From positions 932,501 through 996,500 of the forward strand of contig NZ_QBTZ01000001.1 of assembly GCF_003058055.1 (NCBI RefSeq): a stretch of 64,000 nucleotides of DNA, given 5' to 3'. Shown here one piece after another: positions 9,451 through 18,496 of this stretch. This DNA comes from Acidovorax sp. 107 (GTDB lineage: Bacteria; Pseudomonadota; Gammaproteobacteria; Burkholderiales; Burkholderiaceae_C). Numbering within the stretch: position 1 is the first letter of the stretch; every line of letters begins with the position of its first letter. Position numbers and translations under genes: made by a program. The notes under the pieces were generated by a model. That model searched no databases. It was given only the letters and a program-made list of their open reading frames with translations, and had not been told where the DNA came from.

Positions 9451-10644
9451 ATGCAACGTCGCACTCTGGTCGCCCTCGCTTCCGCAGCCGTTACCGCCGC
9501 CACACTTTCTGCCCCCGCGTTCGCGCAGACCGGTGAAATCCGCATTGCCCACGTCTACAGCAAGACGGGCCCCCTGGAGGCCTACGGCAAACAGACCCAG
9601 ACCGGCCTGATGATGGGCCTGAACTACGCCACCGGCGGCAGCATGACCGTCAATGGCAAGAAGCTCGTCGTGATCGAGAAAGACGACCAGGGCAAGCCCG
9701 ACCTGGGCAAGAGCCTGCTGGCCTCGGCCTACTCGGACGACAAGGCCGACATCGCCGTCGGCCCCACCTCCAGCGGCGTGGCCCTGGCCCTGCTGCCCGT
9801 GGCCGAGGAATACAAGAAGATCCTGCTGGTCGAGCCCGCCGTGGCCGACGCCATCACCGGCGACAAGTGGAACAAGTACATCTTCCGCACCGGCCGCAAC
9901 AGCAGCCAGGACGCCATCTCCAACGCCGTGGCCATCGACAAGGCCGGCGTTACGGTAGCCACGCTGGCGCAGGACTACGCCTTTGGCCGGGATGGCGTGA
10001 AGGCCTTCAAGGACGCGCTGAAGAACGCCAAGCTGGTGCACGAGGAATACCTGCCCACCACCACCACCGACTTCACCGCCGGTGCCCAGCGCCTGATCGA
10101 CAAGCTCAAGGACGTGCCCGGCCGCAAGGTCATCTTCATCATCTGGGCTGGCGCGGGCAACCCGTTCAAGATCGCTGACATGGACTTGAAGCGCTATGGC
10201 ATCGAGATCGCCACCGGCGGCAACATCCTGCCCGCCATGGCTGCGTACAAGAACTTCCCTGGCATGGAAGGCGCCACGTACTACTACTTCGGCATCCCCA
10301 AGAACCCCGTGAACGAAGCCATGGTGGCCGCGCACTACAAGGAGTTCAAGACCCCGCCAGACTTCTTCACGGCCGGCGGCTTCAGCTCCGCCATGGCGCT
10401 GGTCACGGCCCTCAAGGCCACGAACGGTGACACCAACACCAACAAGCTCATCAAGACCATGGAGGGTATGAGCTTCGAGACCCCCAAGGGCAAGATGACC
10501 TTCCGCAAGGAAGACCACCAGGCCATGCAGAGCATGTACCACTTCAAGATCAAGGTGGACCCGGCCTTTGCCTGGGGCGTGCCCGAGCTGGTGCGCGAGA
10601 TCAAGCCTGAAGAAATGAACGTGCCGATTCGCAACAAGCGATAA
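9451..10644 (+). CDS. Liv-type ABC transporter substrate-binding protein (3HB locus, receptor 1)
   Basis: A 397-residue periplasmic receptor of the branched-chain amino acid type (Peripla_BP_6). The signal peptide MQRRTLVALASAAVTAATLSAPAFAQ is cleaved near residue 26. The mature protein starts EIRIAHVYSKTGPLEAYGKQ, the usual first strand and ligand loop of the fold. AGGAGA is placed 7 bases before ATG. It is the first gene after the sigma54 promoter and directly precedes a PHB depolymerase, with livGFHM-type genes further on. The likely cargo is 3-hydroxybutyrate or its short oligomers rather than leucine; this is inference from context. Confidence 0.88.
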   Translation: MQRRTLVALASAAVTAATLSAPAFAQTGEIRIAHVYSKTGPLEAYGKQTQTGLMMGLNYATGGSMTVNGKKLVVIEKDDQGKPDLGKSLLASAYSDDKADIAVGPTSSGVALALLPVAEEYKKILLVEPAVADAITGDKWNKYIFRTGRNSSQDAISNAVAIDKAGVTVATLAQDYAFGRDGVKAFKDALKNAKLVHEEYLPTTTTDFTAGAQRLIDKLKDVPGRKVIFIIWAGAGNPFKIADMDLKRYGIEIATGGNILPAMAAYKNFPGMEGATYYYFGIPKNPVNEAMVAAHYKEFKTPPDFFTAGGFSSAMALVTALKATNGDTNTNKLIKTMEGMSFETPKGKMTFRKEDHQAMQSMYHFKIKVDPAFAWGVPELVREIKPEEMNVPIRNKR

Positions 10645-10741
10645 GCCGGTCTTTCGACTCCGTCAGAGTGATGGCGAGTTGGTGAGTTAGCGAGGCCCGC
10701 CGGACAGGACCACCGTCCTGCCCCGTCGGGGCACATCCCGC

Positions 10742-10764
10742 AGGGGCGGCCGCCCCTCTTTTTC
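10742..10764 (+). terminator. hairpin with T-run after receptor 1
   Basis: AGGGGCGG/CCGCCCCT is a perfect 16-base palindrome followed by CTCTTTTT. Two more small hairpins (CAGGAC-CACC-GTCCTG at 10705-10720 and CCCCG-T-CGGGG just after) precede it, so the 200-base gap is highly structured. It may attenuate, giving more receptor than downstream transporter mRNA. Confidence 0.6.
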
Positions 10765-10845
10765 CAGTGAATTGATGCATGAACTCCCGGGTTGACACGG
10801 GGGCTGGGTCGGTTTTTCTCAAAAATTATTTGGAGACAAGACAAC

Positions 10846-12330
10846 ATGGCTTTCAATTTCATCCGGGCGGCTGCAGCAGGGGCTGCGATGGCACTCTGTG
10901 GCGTGGGCAGTGTTCACGCTGCCGTCAACCTGCCAGCACTCAAGATCGACAAGACACAGACGACGGTATCGGGCCTGTCCTCGGGCGGCTTCATGGCCGT
11001 GCAGCTGCACGTGGCGTATTCGGCCACGTTTGCCAAGGGCGCCGGCGTGGTCGCGGGCGGCCCGTTCTATTGCGCCGAGGGATCGGTCGTCAACGCCACC
11101 GGGCGCTGCATGGCCAGCCCTGCAGGCATCCCCACCAGCACGCTGGTCAGCACCACCAACACCTGGGCCAGCCAGGGCGTCATCGACCCCGTGGCCAACC
11201 TGCAGAACTCCAAGGTCTACCTGTTCTCGGGCACGCTCGACAGCGTGGTCAAAACCGGGGTGATGGACGCGCTGCGCACCTACTACAACAGCTTCGTGCC
11301 CGCTGCCAACGTGGTCTACAAGAAAGACATCGCGGCCGAGCACGCCATGGTCACGGACGACTACGGCAATGCCTGCTCCACCAAGGGCGCGCCTTACATC
11401 AGCAACTGCAACTTCGACCTGGCCGGCGCCATGCTGCAGCACCTGTACGGCACGCTGAACGCCCGCAACAACGCCACCCTGCCCACCGGCAACTACATCG
11501 AGTTCAACCAGAGCGAGTTCATCACCAACCATGGCATGGCCACCACGGGCTGGGCTTATGTGCCCCAGGCCTGCCAGGCGGGGGGCTCGGCCACCTGCAA
11601 GCTGCATGTGGTGCTGCATGGCTGCAAGCAGAACATCAGCGACGTGCAGCAGCAGTACGTGCGCAACACCGGCTACAACCGCTGGGCCGACACCAACAAC
11701 ATCGTGATGCTGTACCCGCAGACCAGCACCGCAGCCACCAACAGCTGCTGGGACTGGTGGGGCTATGACAGCGCCAACTACTCCAAGAAGTCCGGCCCGC
11801 AAATGGCGGCCATCAAGGCCATGGTGGACCGCGTCTCCAGCGGCACGGGCGGCACCACGCCCCCCGACCCTGTAGCCCTGCCAGCCCCTACGGGCGTGAG
11901 CACTTCGGGCGCCACGGCCAGCAGCATGGCCATCGGCTGGGCCGCCGTCACGGGCGCGGCGAGCTACAACGTGTATCGCAACGCCAACAAGGTCAACGCG
12001 CTGCCTGTGACCGCCACCAGCTATACGGACACTGGCCTGGCCGCCTCCACCACCTACAGCTGGACGGTGCGCGCCGCCGATGCCAACGCGGCTGAAGGCG
12101 CCACATCGGCCGCTGCTTCGGGCACCACGCTGGCTGCTTCGGGCGGTGGCACCGCCACCTGCACCACGGCCAGCAACTATGCGCACACCCTGGCCGGGCG
12201 AGCGTATGCCGCCGGGGGCTACACCTATGCGCTGGGCTCCAACCAGAACATGGGCCTGTGGAACGTGTTCGTCACCAACACCTTGAAGCAGACCAGCACC
12301 AACTACTACGTGATCGGCACCTGCCCCTAA
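10846..12330 (+). CDS. phaZ: extracellular poly(3-hydroxybutyrate) depolymerase, type 2 catalytic domain
   Basis: A 494-residue secreted esterase that cuts PHB granules into 3HB and oligomers. A signal peptide ends near residue 26 (VGSVHA). The lipase box GLSSG with Ser45 as nucleophile stands close to the N-terminus, while the oxyanion-type motif VVLHGCKQ comes near residue 260. This order defines type-2 depolymerases such as that of Acidovorax TP4. Asp in YLFSGTLDS and His in TNHGMATTG complete the likely triad. A Pro-rich linker leads to a fibronectin type III module (about 350-430), then a short Tyr/Asn-rich C-terminal region with a Cys near each end, probably the polymer-binding domain. 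ATG follows GGAGA; the TTG at 10792 is rejected. Confidence 0.92.
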   Translation: MAFNFIRAAAAGAAMALCGVGSVHAAVNLPALKIDKTQTTVSGLSSGGFMAVQLHVAYSATFAKGAGVVAGGPFYCAEGSVVNATGRCMASPAGIPTSTLVSTTNTWASQGVIDPVANLQNSKVYLFSGTLDSVVKTGVMDALRTYYNSFVPAANVVYKKDIAAEHAMVTDDYGNACSTKGAPYISNCNFDLAGAMLQHLYGTLNARNNATLPTGNYIEFNQSEFITNHGMATTGWAYVPQACQAGGSATCKLHVVLHGCKQNISDVQQQYVRNTGYNRWADTNNIVMLYPQTSTAATNSCWDWWGYDSANYSKKSGPQMAAIKAMVDRVSSGTGGTTPPDPVALPAPTGVSTSGATASSMAIGWAAVTGAASYNVYRNANKVNALPVTATSYTDTGLAASTTYSWTVRAADANAAEGATSAAASGTTLAASGGGTATCTTASNYAHTLAGRAYAAGGYTYALGSNQNMGLWNVFVTNTLKQTSTNYYVIGTCP

Positions 12331-12336
12331 AGTGCC

Positions 12337-12366
12337 GGGGCGCGCTGCCGCAGGGCAGGGCGCCCC
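12337..12366 (+). promoter_or_regulatory. intercistronic hairpin between phaZ and livG
   Basis: GGGGCG/CGCCCC encloses a second stem, CTGCC-GCAG-GGCAG. No T-run follows, so it more likely protects or partitions the transcript than ends it. Confidence 0.4.
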
Positions 12367-12412
12367 ACCCATTCCATCGATTGACTCAGACCGTGAAAGT
12401 GAACCACCACCC

Positions 12413-13195
12413 ATGAGCACCTTGGCCACCAAGGACTTGACCATCCGCTTCGGCGGCCATGTGGCGGTCAACGGCGTGACCTGCTCTTTCGAGCCCGGCA
12501 CGCTGACCGCCATCGTGGGCCCCAACGGCGCGGGCAAGACCACCTACTTCAACCTGATCTCGGGGCAACTCAAGGCCACCAGCGGCAGCGTGATGCTGGG
12601 CGGGCAGGACCTCACGGGCCAGTCCGTCTCGGCACGCACGCACGCGGGTCTGGGCCGGGCGTTCCAGCTCACCAACCTGTTCCCGAACCTCAGCGTGCTG
12701 GAGAACGTGCGCCTGGCCGTGCAGGCCACGCAAGAGGGCAAGCACCGTCGGGGCATGAACCTGTGGAGCATCTGGAGCGACCACAACGCGCTGACCCAGC
12801 GCGCCCGCGTGATCCTGCAGGCCGTGGCCATGACCGACCGGGCCGACACGCCCGTGGCCAGCCTGCCGCACGGTGACCAGCGCAAGCTGGAAGTGGCATT
12901 GCTCATGGCGCTGGAGCCGCAGGTCTACATGTTCGACGAGCCCACGGCCGGCATGAGCCATGACGAGGCGCCCGTGATCCTGAACCTGATCCGCGAGCTG
13001 AAGAAGGACAAGACCAAGATCATCCTGCTGGTGGAGCACAAGATGGACGTGGTGCGCGAGCTGGCCGACCGCATCATCGTGCTGACCAACGGCACGCTGG
13101 TGGCCGACGGCCCACCGGCCGAGGTGATCGCATCACCCGTGGTGCAAGAGGCCTACCTGGGTGTCTCGAAGGACGCAGAGAAGGAGGCCGTATGA
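12413..13195 (+). CDS. Liv-type ABC transporter ATP-binding protein (LivG-like)
   Basis: A 260-residue ATPase. Walker A is GPNGAGKTT, the Q-loop follows at about residue 90 (LGRAFQLTNLFPNLSVLENV), the signature is degenerate (LPHGDQRKLEVALLM), and Walker B is VYMFDEPTAGMS. The inserted segment GKHRRGMNLWSIWSDHN is typical of LivG. The in-frame start 81 bases upstream is rejected because the protein fold begins at LATKDLTIRFGG. It overlaps the LivF-like gene by ATGA. The two energise uptake through the permeases downstream. Confidence 0.93.
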   Translation: MSTLATKDLTIRFGGHVAVNGVTCSFEPGTLTAIVGPNGAGKTTYFNLISGQLKATSGSVMLGGQDLTGQSVSARTHAGLGRAFQLTNLFPNLSVLENVRLAVQATQEGKHRRGMNLWSIWSDHNALTQRARVILQAVAMTDRADTPVASLPHGDQRKLEVALLMALEPQVYMFDEPTAGMSHDEAPVILNLIRELKKDKTKIILLVEHKMDVVRELADRIIVLTNGTLVADGPPAEVIASPVVQEAYLGVSKDAEKEAV

Positions 13196-13929
13196 GCACG
13201 ACGCCAAAGACCAACCTGCTCGAACTCAAGGGCGTGCACACGCACATCGGGGCGTACCACATCCTGCACGGCGTGGACCTTGCCGTGCCCAAGGGCCAGC
13301 TCACCATGCTGCTGGGCCGCAACGGCGCGGGCAAGACGACCACGCTGCGCACCATCATGGGCCTGTGGCATGCGTCGCAGGGCTCCATCCACTTCGGCGG
13401 CAAAGACATCACGTCGATGAATACGCCTGCCATTGCGGGCATGAACATCGCCTACGTGCCCGAGAACATGGGCATCTTTGCCGACCTCACGGTGAAGGAA
13501 AACATGCTGCTGGCCGCGCGCAGCGCGCGCAACGCTGCGCAGATGGACGAGGCGCGGCTGCAGTGGATCTTCAAGCTCTTCCCCGCTGTGGAGAAGTTCT
13601 GGAACCACCCCGCCGGCAAGCTCAGCGGCGGCCAAAAGCAGATGGTGGCCGTGAGCCGCGCCATCGTCGAGCCGCGCGATCTGCTCATCGTGGATGAACC
13701 CAGCAAGGGCCTCGCGCCCGCCATCATCAACAACATGATCGATGCGTTCGACCAGCTCAAGAAGAGCGGCGTGACCATCCTGCTCGTCGAGCAGAACATC
13801 AACTTTGCCAAGCGGCTGGGTGACACCGTGGCCGTGATGGACAACGGCCAGGTGGTGCATGCGGGCAGCATGGCCGCACTGGCGCAAGACGAAGAACTGC
13901 AGCGCTCGCTGCTAGGGTTGGCGCTATGA
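13192..13929 (+). CDS. Liv-type ABC transporter ATP-binding protein (LivF-like)
   Basis: A 245-residue ATPase partner of the LivG-like protein. Walker A is GRNGAGKTT, the signature is LSGGQKQMVAVSRA, Walker B is LLIVDEPSKGLAP and the switch His lies in ILLVEQNI. It is translationally coupled to the gene before it by a four-base overlap. A repeat-bearing gap of about 115 bases separates it from the permease gene. Confidence 0.93.
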   Translation: MSTTPKTNLLELKGVHTHIGAYHILHGVDLAVPKGQLTMLLGRNGAGKTTTLRTIMGLWHASQGSIHFGGKDITSMNTPAIAGMNIAYVPENMGIFADLTVKENMLLAARSARNAAQMDEARLQWIFKLFPAVEKFWNHPAGKLSGGQKQMVAVSRAIVEPRDLLIVDEPSKGLAPAIINNMIDAFDQLKKSGVTILLVEQNINFAKRLGDTVAVMDNGQVVHAGSMAALAQDEELQRSLLGLAL

Positions 13930-13946
13930 GTCTTATGAGCAATTTC

Positions 13947-14007
13947 AGGTGTTTTCGGGCGGTAGTGCAGGTATCTATTGCCGTGGCAGCTATTAAATAT
14001 ATAGCTT
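13947..14007. repeat. dispersed intergenic repeat, copy 1
   Basis: It starts AGGTGTTTTCGGGCGG, continues through TAGTGCAG and ends in the hairpin GCTATTAAATATATAGC. The same start, middle and end occur at 56835-56896 with similar spacing. Here it fills most of the livF-livH gap. Confidence 0.7.
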
Positions 14008-14044
14008 ATGTACGCGGTGCGGCCGTGGCTGCTGGAGGTCGGGC

Positions 14045-15031
14045 ATGAGCGTCACCCGCGATTTCGACTGGAAGCCGCTGGCGCTGGTGCCGGCGCTTGC
14101 GCTGCTGGTGCTGCCCTTCATCGGCTCGCCCAGCACCTGGCTCACGCTCACGGTGGCGGGGCTGGCCATGGGCATGATCATCTTCATCATCGCCTCGGGC
14201 CTCACGCTGGTGTTTGGCCTGATGGACGTGCTCAACTTCGGCCACGGCGTGTTCATTGCGCTGGGTGCGTTTGTGGCCACCAGCGTGCTGGGCGCCATGG
14301 GCGATTACACCCAGAGTGCCGAGCTGTGGCGCAACCTGATGGCCGTGCTGCCCGCGATGGTGGTGGCCATGGCGGTGGCGGGGGCCGTGGGCCTCGCGTT
14401 CGAGCGCTTCATCGTGCGGCCCGTGTACGGCCAGCACCTGAAGCAGATCCTCATCACCATGGGCGGCATGATCATTGGTGAAGAACTCATCAAGGTCATC
14501 TGGGGCCCCGCGCAGATCCCGCTGCCGCTGCCCGAGGGCATGCGTGGCTCGCTGCTGGTGGGCGATGCGGCCATCGAAAAGTACCGCCTGGTGGCGGTGG
14601 CCGTGGGCCTGCTGGTGTTTGGTGTGCTGGCGTGGACGCTGTCGCGCACCAAGGTCGGCCTGCTGATCCGCGCTGGCGTGCAAGACCGCGAGATGGTCGA
14701 AAGCCTGGGCTACCGCATCCGCCGCCTGTTTGTGGGCGTGTTCGTGGTGGGCTCGGCCCTGGCGGGCCTGGGTGGTGTGATGTGGGGCCTGTACCAGCAG
14801 AACGTGGTGCCCCAGATGGGCGCGCAAGTCAACGTGCTGATCTTCATCGTGATCATCATCGGCGGCCTGGGCAGCACCGGCGGCGCGCTCATCGGTGCGC
14901 TGCTGGTGGGGCTGATGGCCAACTACACCGGCTTCCTGGTGCCCAAGGTGGCGCTGTTCTCTAACATCGCGTTGATGGTGGCCATTCTCTTGTGGCGTCC
15001 GCAGGGCGTCTATCCCGTGGCCAACCGCTGA
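14045..15031 (+). CDS. Liv-type ABC transporter permease (LivH-like)
   Basis: A 328-residue inner membrane protein with eight or more helices. The family segment IIASGLTLVFGLMDVLNFGHGVFIALGA is present around residues 48-75, as is the EAA-like loop with ESLGYRIRRLFVGVFVVGSALAGLGG near residue 220. It pairs with the LivM-like permease 16 bases downstream and is expected to move 3HB or its oligomers across the inner membrane. The substrate is inferred from the flanking depolymerase and hydrolase genes. Confidence 0.92.
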   Translation: MSVTRDFDWKPLALVPALALLVLPFIGSPSTWLTLTVAGLAMGMIIFIIASGLTLVFGLMDVLNFGHGVFIALGAFVATSVLGAMGDYTQSAELWRNLMAVLPAMVVAMAVAGAVGLAFERFIVRPVYGQHLKQILITMGGMIIGEELIKVIWGPAQIPLPLPEGMRGSLLVGDAAIEKYRLVAVAVGLLVFGVLAWTLSRTKVGLLIRAGVQDREMVESLGYRIRRLFVGVFVVGSALAGLGGVMWGLYQQNVVPQMGAQVNVLIFIVIIIGGLGSTGGALIGALLVGLMANYTGFLVPKVALFSNIALMVAILLWRPQGVYPVANR

Positions 15032-15047
15032 TGAGGAGCCGACTGAC

Positions 15048-16121
15048 ATGCTGAACCGACTTCTCTCCGGCGACTATCCGCGCAGCAAGGTGCTGGCGGT
15101 GATTCTGGTGGCCATCTTTGTGGGCCTGGCGTTCGCGCCGTTCCTCTTCCCGGGCGTCAAGGCGCTGTCCGTGGCAGCCAAGGTGCTGATCTTTGTGGTG
15201 CTGGTCGCCAGCTTCGATCTGCTCTTGGGCTACACCGGCATCGTGAGCTTTGCGCACACCATGTTCTTTGGCATCGGGGCCTACGGCATTGCCGTGGCCA
15301 CCACCCGCATGGGGCCCACGTGGTCGGCACTGCTGGTGGGGCTGGCTGGGGCGCTGGTGCTCTCGCTGCTGCTGTCGCTGGCGGTGGGGCTCTTCTCGCT
15401 GCGCGTGCGAGCCATCTTCTTCGCCATGATTACGCTGGCCGTGGCCGCTGCGTTCCAGACGCTGGCCTCGCAGCTGTCGGACATCACCGGCGGCGAAGAC
15501 GGCCTGACCTTCAAGGTGCCCGAGTTCCTGTCGCCCAGCTTCGAGCCGTTTGACGACCCCTTCCTGGGCGTGAGCATTGATGGGCGGCTGGTCTGCTACT
15601 ACCTGCTCTTCGTCACGGCCGTGGCGCTGGTGCTGGCGCTGCTGCGCATCGTCAACTCGCCCTTCGGCCGCGTGCTGCAGGCTATCCGCGAGAACGAGTT
15701 CCGCGCCGAGGCCATTGGCTACCGCGTGGTGGTGTACCGCACCACGTCCAGCGTGCTGTCGGCGCTGTTTGCCACCATGGCAGGCGCTATGTTGGCGCTC
15801 TGGCTGCGCTACAACGGGCCGGATACGTCCCTGAGCTTCGAAATCATGATGGACTGCCTGCTCATCGTGGTGATCGGCGGCATGGGCACCATCTACGGCT
15901 CGGCCATTGGCGCCGTGCTCTTCCTGGTGGCGCAAAGCTACCTGCAGGATCTGCTGCGCCTGGGCAGCGAGGCCACCTCGGGCCTGCCCTGGCTGTCGGC
16001 CCTGCTGTCGCCCGACCGCTGGCTGTTGTGGCTGGGCGTGCTGTTCGTTCTGTCTGTTTACTACTTCCCCACCGGTGTGGTGGGGCGCCTGCGCGCGGCA
16101 GCTGCGCGCAAGGTGGGGTGA
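15048..16121 (+). CDS. Liv-type ABC transporter permease (LivM-like)
   Basis: A 357-residue permease with about ten helices. The LivM hallmark DLLLGYTGIVSFAHTMFFGIGAY lies at about residues 58-80 and the coupling loop RENEFRAEAIGY near 215. GAGG precedes the ATG by 11 bases. It is the last of the four transporter genes; receptors lie both upstream (9451) and downstream (18497), an unusual arrangement that may give one channel two ligands. Confidence 0.92.
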   Translation: MLNRLLSGDYPRSKVLAVILVAIFVGLAFAPFLFPGVKALSVAAKVLIFVVLVASFDLLLGYTGIVSFAHTMFFGIGAYGIAVATTRMGPTWSALLVGLAGALVLSLLLSLAVGLFSLRVRAIFFAMITLAVAAAFQTLASQLSDITGGEDGLTFKVPEFLSPSFEPFDDPFLGVSIDGRLVCYYLLFVTAVALVLALLRIVNSPFGRVLQAIRENEFRAEAIGYRVVVYRTTSSVLSALFATMAGAMLALWLRYNGPDTSLSFEIMMDCLLIVVIGGMGTIYGSAIGAVLFLVAQSYLQDLLRLGSEATSGLPWLSALLSPDRWLLWLGVLFVLSVYYFPTGVVGRLRAAAARKVG

Positions 16122-16161
16122 GTGGCCCGGCCGCGCCGGGTGACTGGCGTGGCCTGGGTGT

Positions 16162-16188
16162 GTGGGTGAGCTGTGCAACAAAGACGCA
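16162..16188 (+). promoter_or_regulatory. promoter-like element shared with the receptor 1 promoter
   Basis: CTGTGCAACAAAGACGCA (16171-16188) matches the sequence running from the -12 box of the sigma54 promoter (9413-9430) at 17 of 18 positions, and both are followed by CAGGAGACA and the start codon. The -24 half here is poor: only one G of the GG pair is kept. It may be a weak or alternative promoter for the hydrolase gene. Confidence 0.5.
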
Positions 16189-16214
16189 AAGAAAAAACTC
16201 CAGGAGACAAGCAC

Positions 16215-18371
16215 ATGAAGATGAGCATGAAGAACCCGCGTTTTCGTCCGTTTTCTCGTCCGTTCGTTCCCGCAGTGCTGGCCGCTGCGGTGTTGGCTGC
16301 CTGCGGCGGCAGTGATGGCGACAGCGCCGCACTCAACACCAAGCCCACCTACCTGGGCGCCATCAGCGAGGCCACGTACGACGGCACCAGCAACGACCTG
16401 CTGACGGCTGGCCTGGGCGCCACAGGCCTGGCGGCGGCCGTGCCACCGGCCTATGCCGACCCGCTCAAGCCCACCGCAGCCGAGCTGCGCCGCACCGCCA
16501 TCCACACCAACTACCGCGCCATGCTCGACATGACGGCGGCCGGCGGCTACGGCACGCTGTATGGCCCCAATGTGGACGCGCAGGGCAAGGTCACCACCGG
16601 CGAAGGCAAGGTGGCGGGCACTGAGTACATCGCGTTTGCCGACGACGGCACAGGCCGCAAGAACGTCACCCTCATGGTGCAGGTTCCTGCCAGCTTCGAC
16701 CCCAAGAAGCCCTGCATGATCACCGCGACGGCATCGGGCTCGCGCGGTGTGTACGGCGGCATCTCCACCGGCGAGTGGGGCCTGAAGAAGGGCTGCGCCG
16801 TGGCGTACTCTGACAAGGGCACGGGCGGCGCACCGCACGACCTGCAAAACGACACCGTACCGCTGATGGACGGCACGCGCACCACGGCCGCCGCAGCGGG
16901 CAAGGCCGCAGCCTTCAACGCGGGCCTCACGGCTACCGAGCTGGCCGCCTTCAACAACGCCACGCCCAATCGTTTTGCGTTCAAGCACGCGCATTCGGGC
17001 CAGAATTCTGAAAAGGATTGGGGCACCACCACCTTGCAGGCCGTGGAGTTTGGCTACTACGTACTCAACCAGCGTTACGGCGCCACCGATGCAGCGGGCC
17101 AGCGCCTCAAGACGCTGACCCCGGCCAACACCATCGTCATCGCATCCAGCATCTCCAACGGTGGCGGTTCAGCGATTGCTGCGGCCGAGCTGGACACGCA
17201 GGGCCTGATCAGCGGCGTGGCAGTGTCCGAGCCCGCCATCGAGATGCCTGCCAACCCCGGTGTCACCGTGCGCCGTGGCAGTGCCGATGTGGCCGTCACC
17301 GGCAAGACGCTGGTGGACTTCACCACGTACGCTAACCTGTACCAGGCCTGCGCATCGCTGGCGCCGTCGGTCAGCACCAGCCCTTACGCCGCCGCCTTTG
17401 CGGCCGGCTTTGGCAGTGCGGCCCTGCCGATTGCGCCCAATCGCTGTGCCTCGCTCAAGGCGGCAGGCCTGCTCACTGCCTCCACCACGGCCACGCAGGC
17501 CGAAGAGGCTTTGCAAAAGCTGCGCGCCTACGGCTGGGAGCCGGAGTCCAACGACCTGCATGCATCGCTGGCTGCGTTTGAAGTGGCCCCCGCGGTGTCG
17601 GTGACCTTTGCCAACAGCCTTTCCCGCGCCAGCGTGAAGGACCACCTGTGCGGCTTCAGCTATGCGGCCACGGCGGCGGCGGGCGCGGTGACGACGCTGG
17701 CTCCTGCCGCGCTGGCGGGCATGTTTGCCACCGGCAACGGTGTGCCTCCCTCGGGCGGCATCAACCTGGTCAACAACCTGGGCAAGCTGGGCCCGGCGCG
17801 CGACTTCCTGTCGGTGTCGGACGCTGGCGTGGCTGACTGGAATACGGCCGGTGCGCTGTGCCTGCGCAACCTTGTTGTTGGTAATGACGCCGCGGCCAAG
17901 AAGCTGCAGGCAGGGGTGGACGAAACCCGCCGTAGCGGCAACCTGCGCGGCAAGCCCACGGTCATCGTGCATGGCCGTGCCGACGCGTTGCTGCCCGTCA
18001 GCCACACCTCGCGCCCCTACGCCGCGTTGAACAAGAAGGTCGAAGGCGCTGCCAGCAAGCTCAGCTATGTGGAAGTGGCCAATGCCCAGCACTTCGACAG
18101 TTTCATTGGCTTGCCCACCGTGCTGCCTGGCTACGACACCCGCTATGTGCCGCTGCACGTGTACCTGAACCATGCGCTCGACGCCGTGTACGACCACCTT
18201 GCCAGCGGCAAGGCGCTGCCCGCCAGCCAGGTGGTGCGCACGGTGCCACGTGGCGGCACATCGGGCAGCGCCCCGGCCATCACCGCCGCTAACGTGCCTC
18301 CTCTGGCTACCACGCCCGCTGCTGCCAACGCCATCGCCGTCACGGCGGGCGCCATTGCCATCCCCGACTGA
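16215..18371 (+). CDS. D-(-)-3-hydroxybutyrate oligomer hydrolase, predicted lipoprotein
   Basis: A 718-residue enzyme of the 3HB-oligomer hydrolase family (PF10605-like), which splits soluble 3HB oligomers released from PHB. The N-terminus has a signal ending in the lipobox LAAC followed by GGSDGDS, so the protein should be lipid-anchored. The family's N-terminal block (PTYLGAISEATYDGTSNDLLTAG) and a Ser-rich active-site segment, IASSISNGGGSA, near residue 310 are present; a late HFDSF motif may supply the catalytic His. The start follows AGGAGA by 7 bases. It follows the permease genes and completes an outside-in route: depolymerase, oligomer hydrolase, ABC uptake. Confidence 0.88.
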   Translation: MKMSMKNPRFRPFSRPFVPAVLAAAVLAACGGSDGDSAALNTKPTYLGAISEATYDGTSNDLLTAGLGATGLAAAVPPAYADPLKPTAAELRRTAIHTNYRAMLDMTAAGGYGTLYGPNVDAQGKVTTGEGKVAGTEYIAFADDGTGRKNVTLMVQVPASFDPKKPCMITATASGSRGVYGGISTGEWGLKKGCAVAYSDKGTGGAPHDLQNDTVPLMDGTRTTAAAAGKAAAFNAGLTATELAAFNNATPNRFAFKHAHSGQNSEKDWGTTTLQAVEFGYYVLNQRYGATDAAGQRLKTLTPANTIVIASSISNGGGSAIAAAELDTQGLISGVAVSEPAIEMPANPGVTVRRGSADVAVTGKTLVDFTTYANLYQACASLAPSVSTSPYAAAFAAGFGSAALPIAPNRCASLKAAGLLTASTTATQAEEALQKLRAYGWEPESNDLHASLAAFEVAPAVSVTFANSLSRASVKDHLCGFSYAATAAAGAVTTLAPAALAGMFATGNGVPPSGGINLVNNLGKLGPARDFLSVSDAGVADWNTAGALCLRNLVVGNDAAAKKLQAGVDETRRSGNLRGKPTVIVHGRADALLPVSHTSRPYAALNKKVEGAASKLSYVEVANAQHFDSFIGLPTVLPGYDTRYVPLHVYLNHALDAVYDHLASGKALPASQVVRTVPRGGTSGSAPAITAANVPPLATTPAAANAIAVTAGAIAIPD

Positions 18372-18496
18372 CCCAAGGAGCTTTGCCAGACGACACACCG
18401 TCACCGTTGCCTGCCGGGCACGCGCATGGGCTGTCTGCCTCTGCGCCGCCCGTGGGCGCGGCTGCAACAAGCCAGTCAAGCAAGGGATGAACCGAC

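Noticed and set aside
10792..10814. TTGACA at 10792 as a promoter of phaZ
   Set aside because: No acceptable -10 hexamer lies at 16-18 bases from it, so the -35 match alone is not enough.
9451..15031. Reading the Liv-type genes as an ordinary leucine/isoleucine/valine uptake operon
   Set aside because: The sigma54 promoter, depolymerase within the gene run and oligomer hydrolase directly after make a 3HB role more likely, though family alone cannot decide it.
14961..16994. A 677-residue open frame antisense to the LivM-like and oligomer hydrolase genes
   Set aside because: It spans two real genes and their gap, an artefact of high GC third positions.
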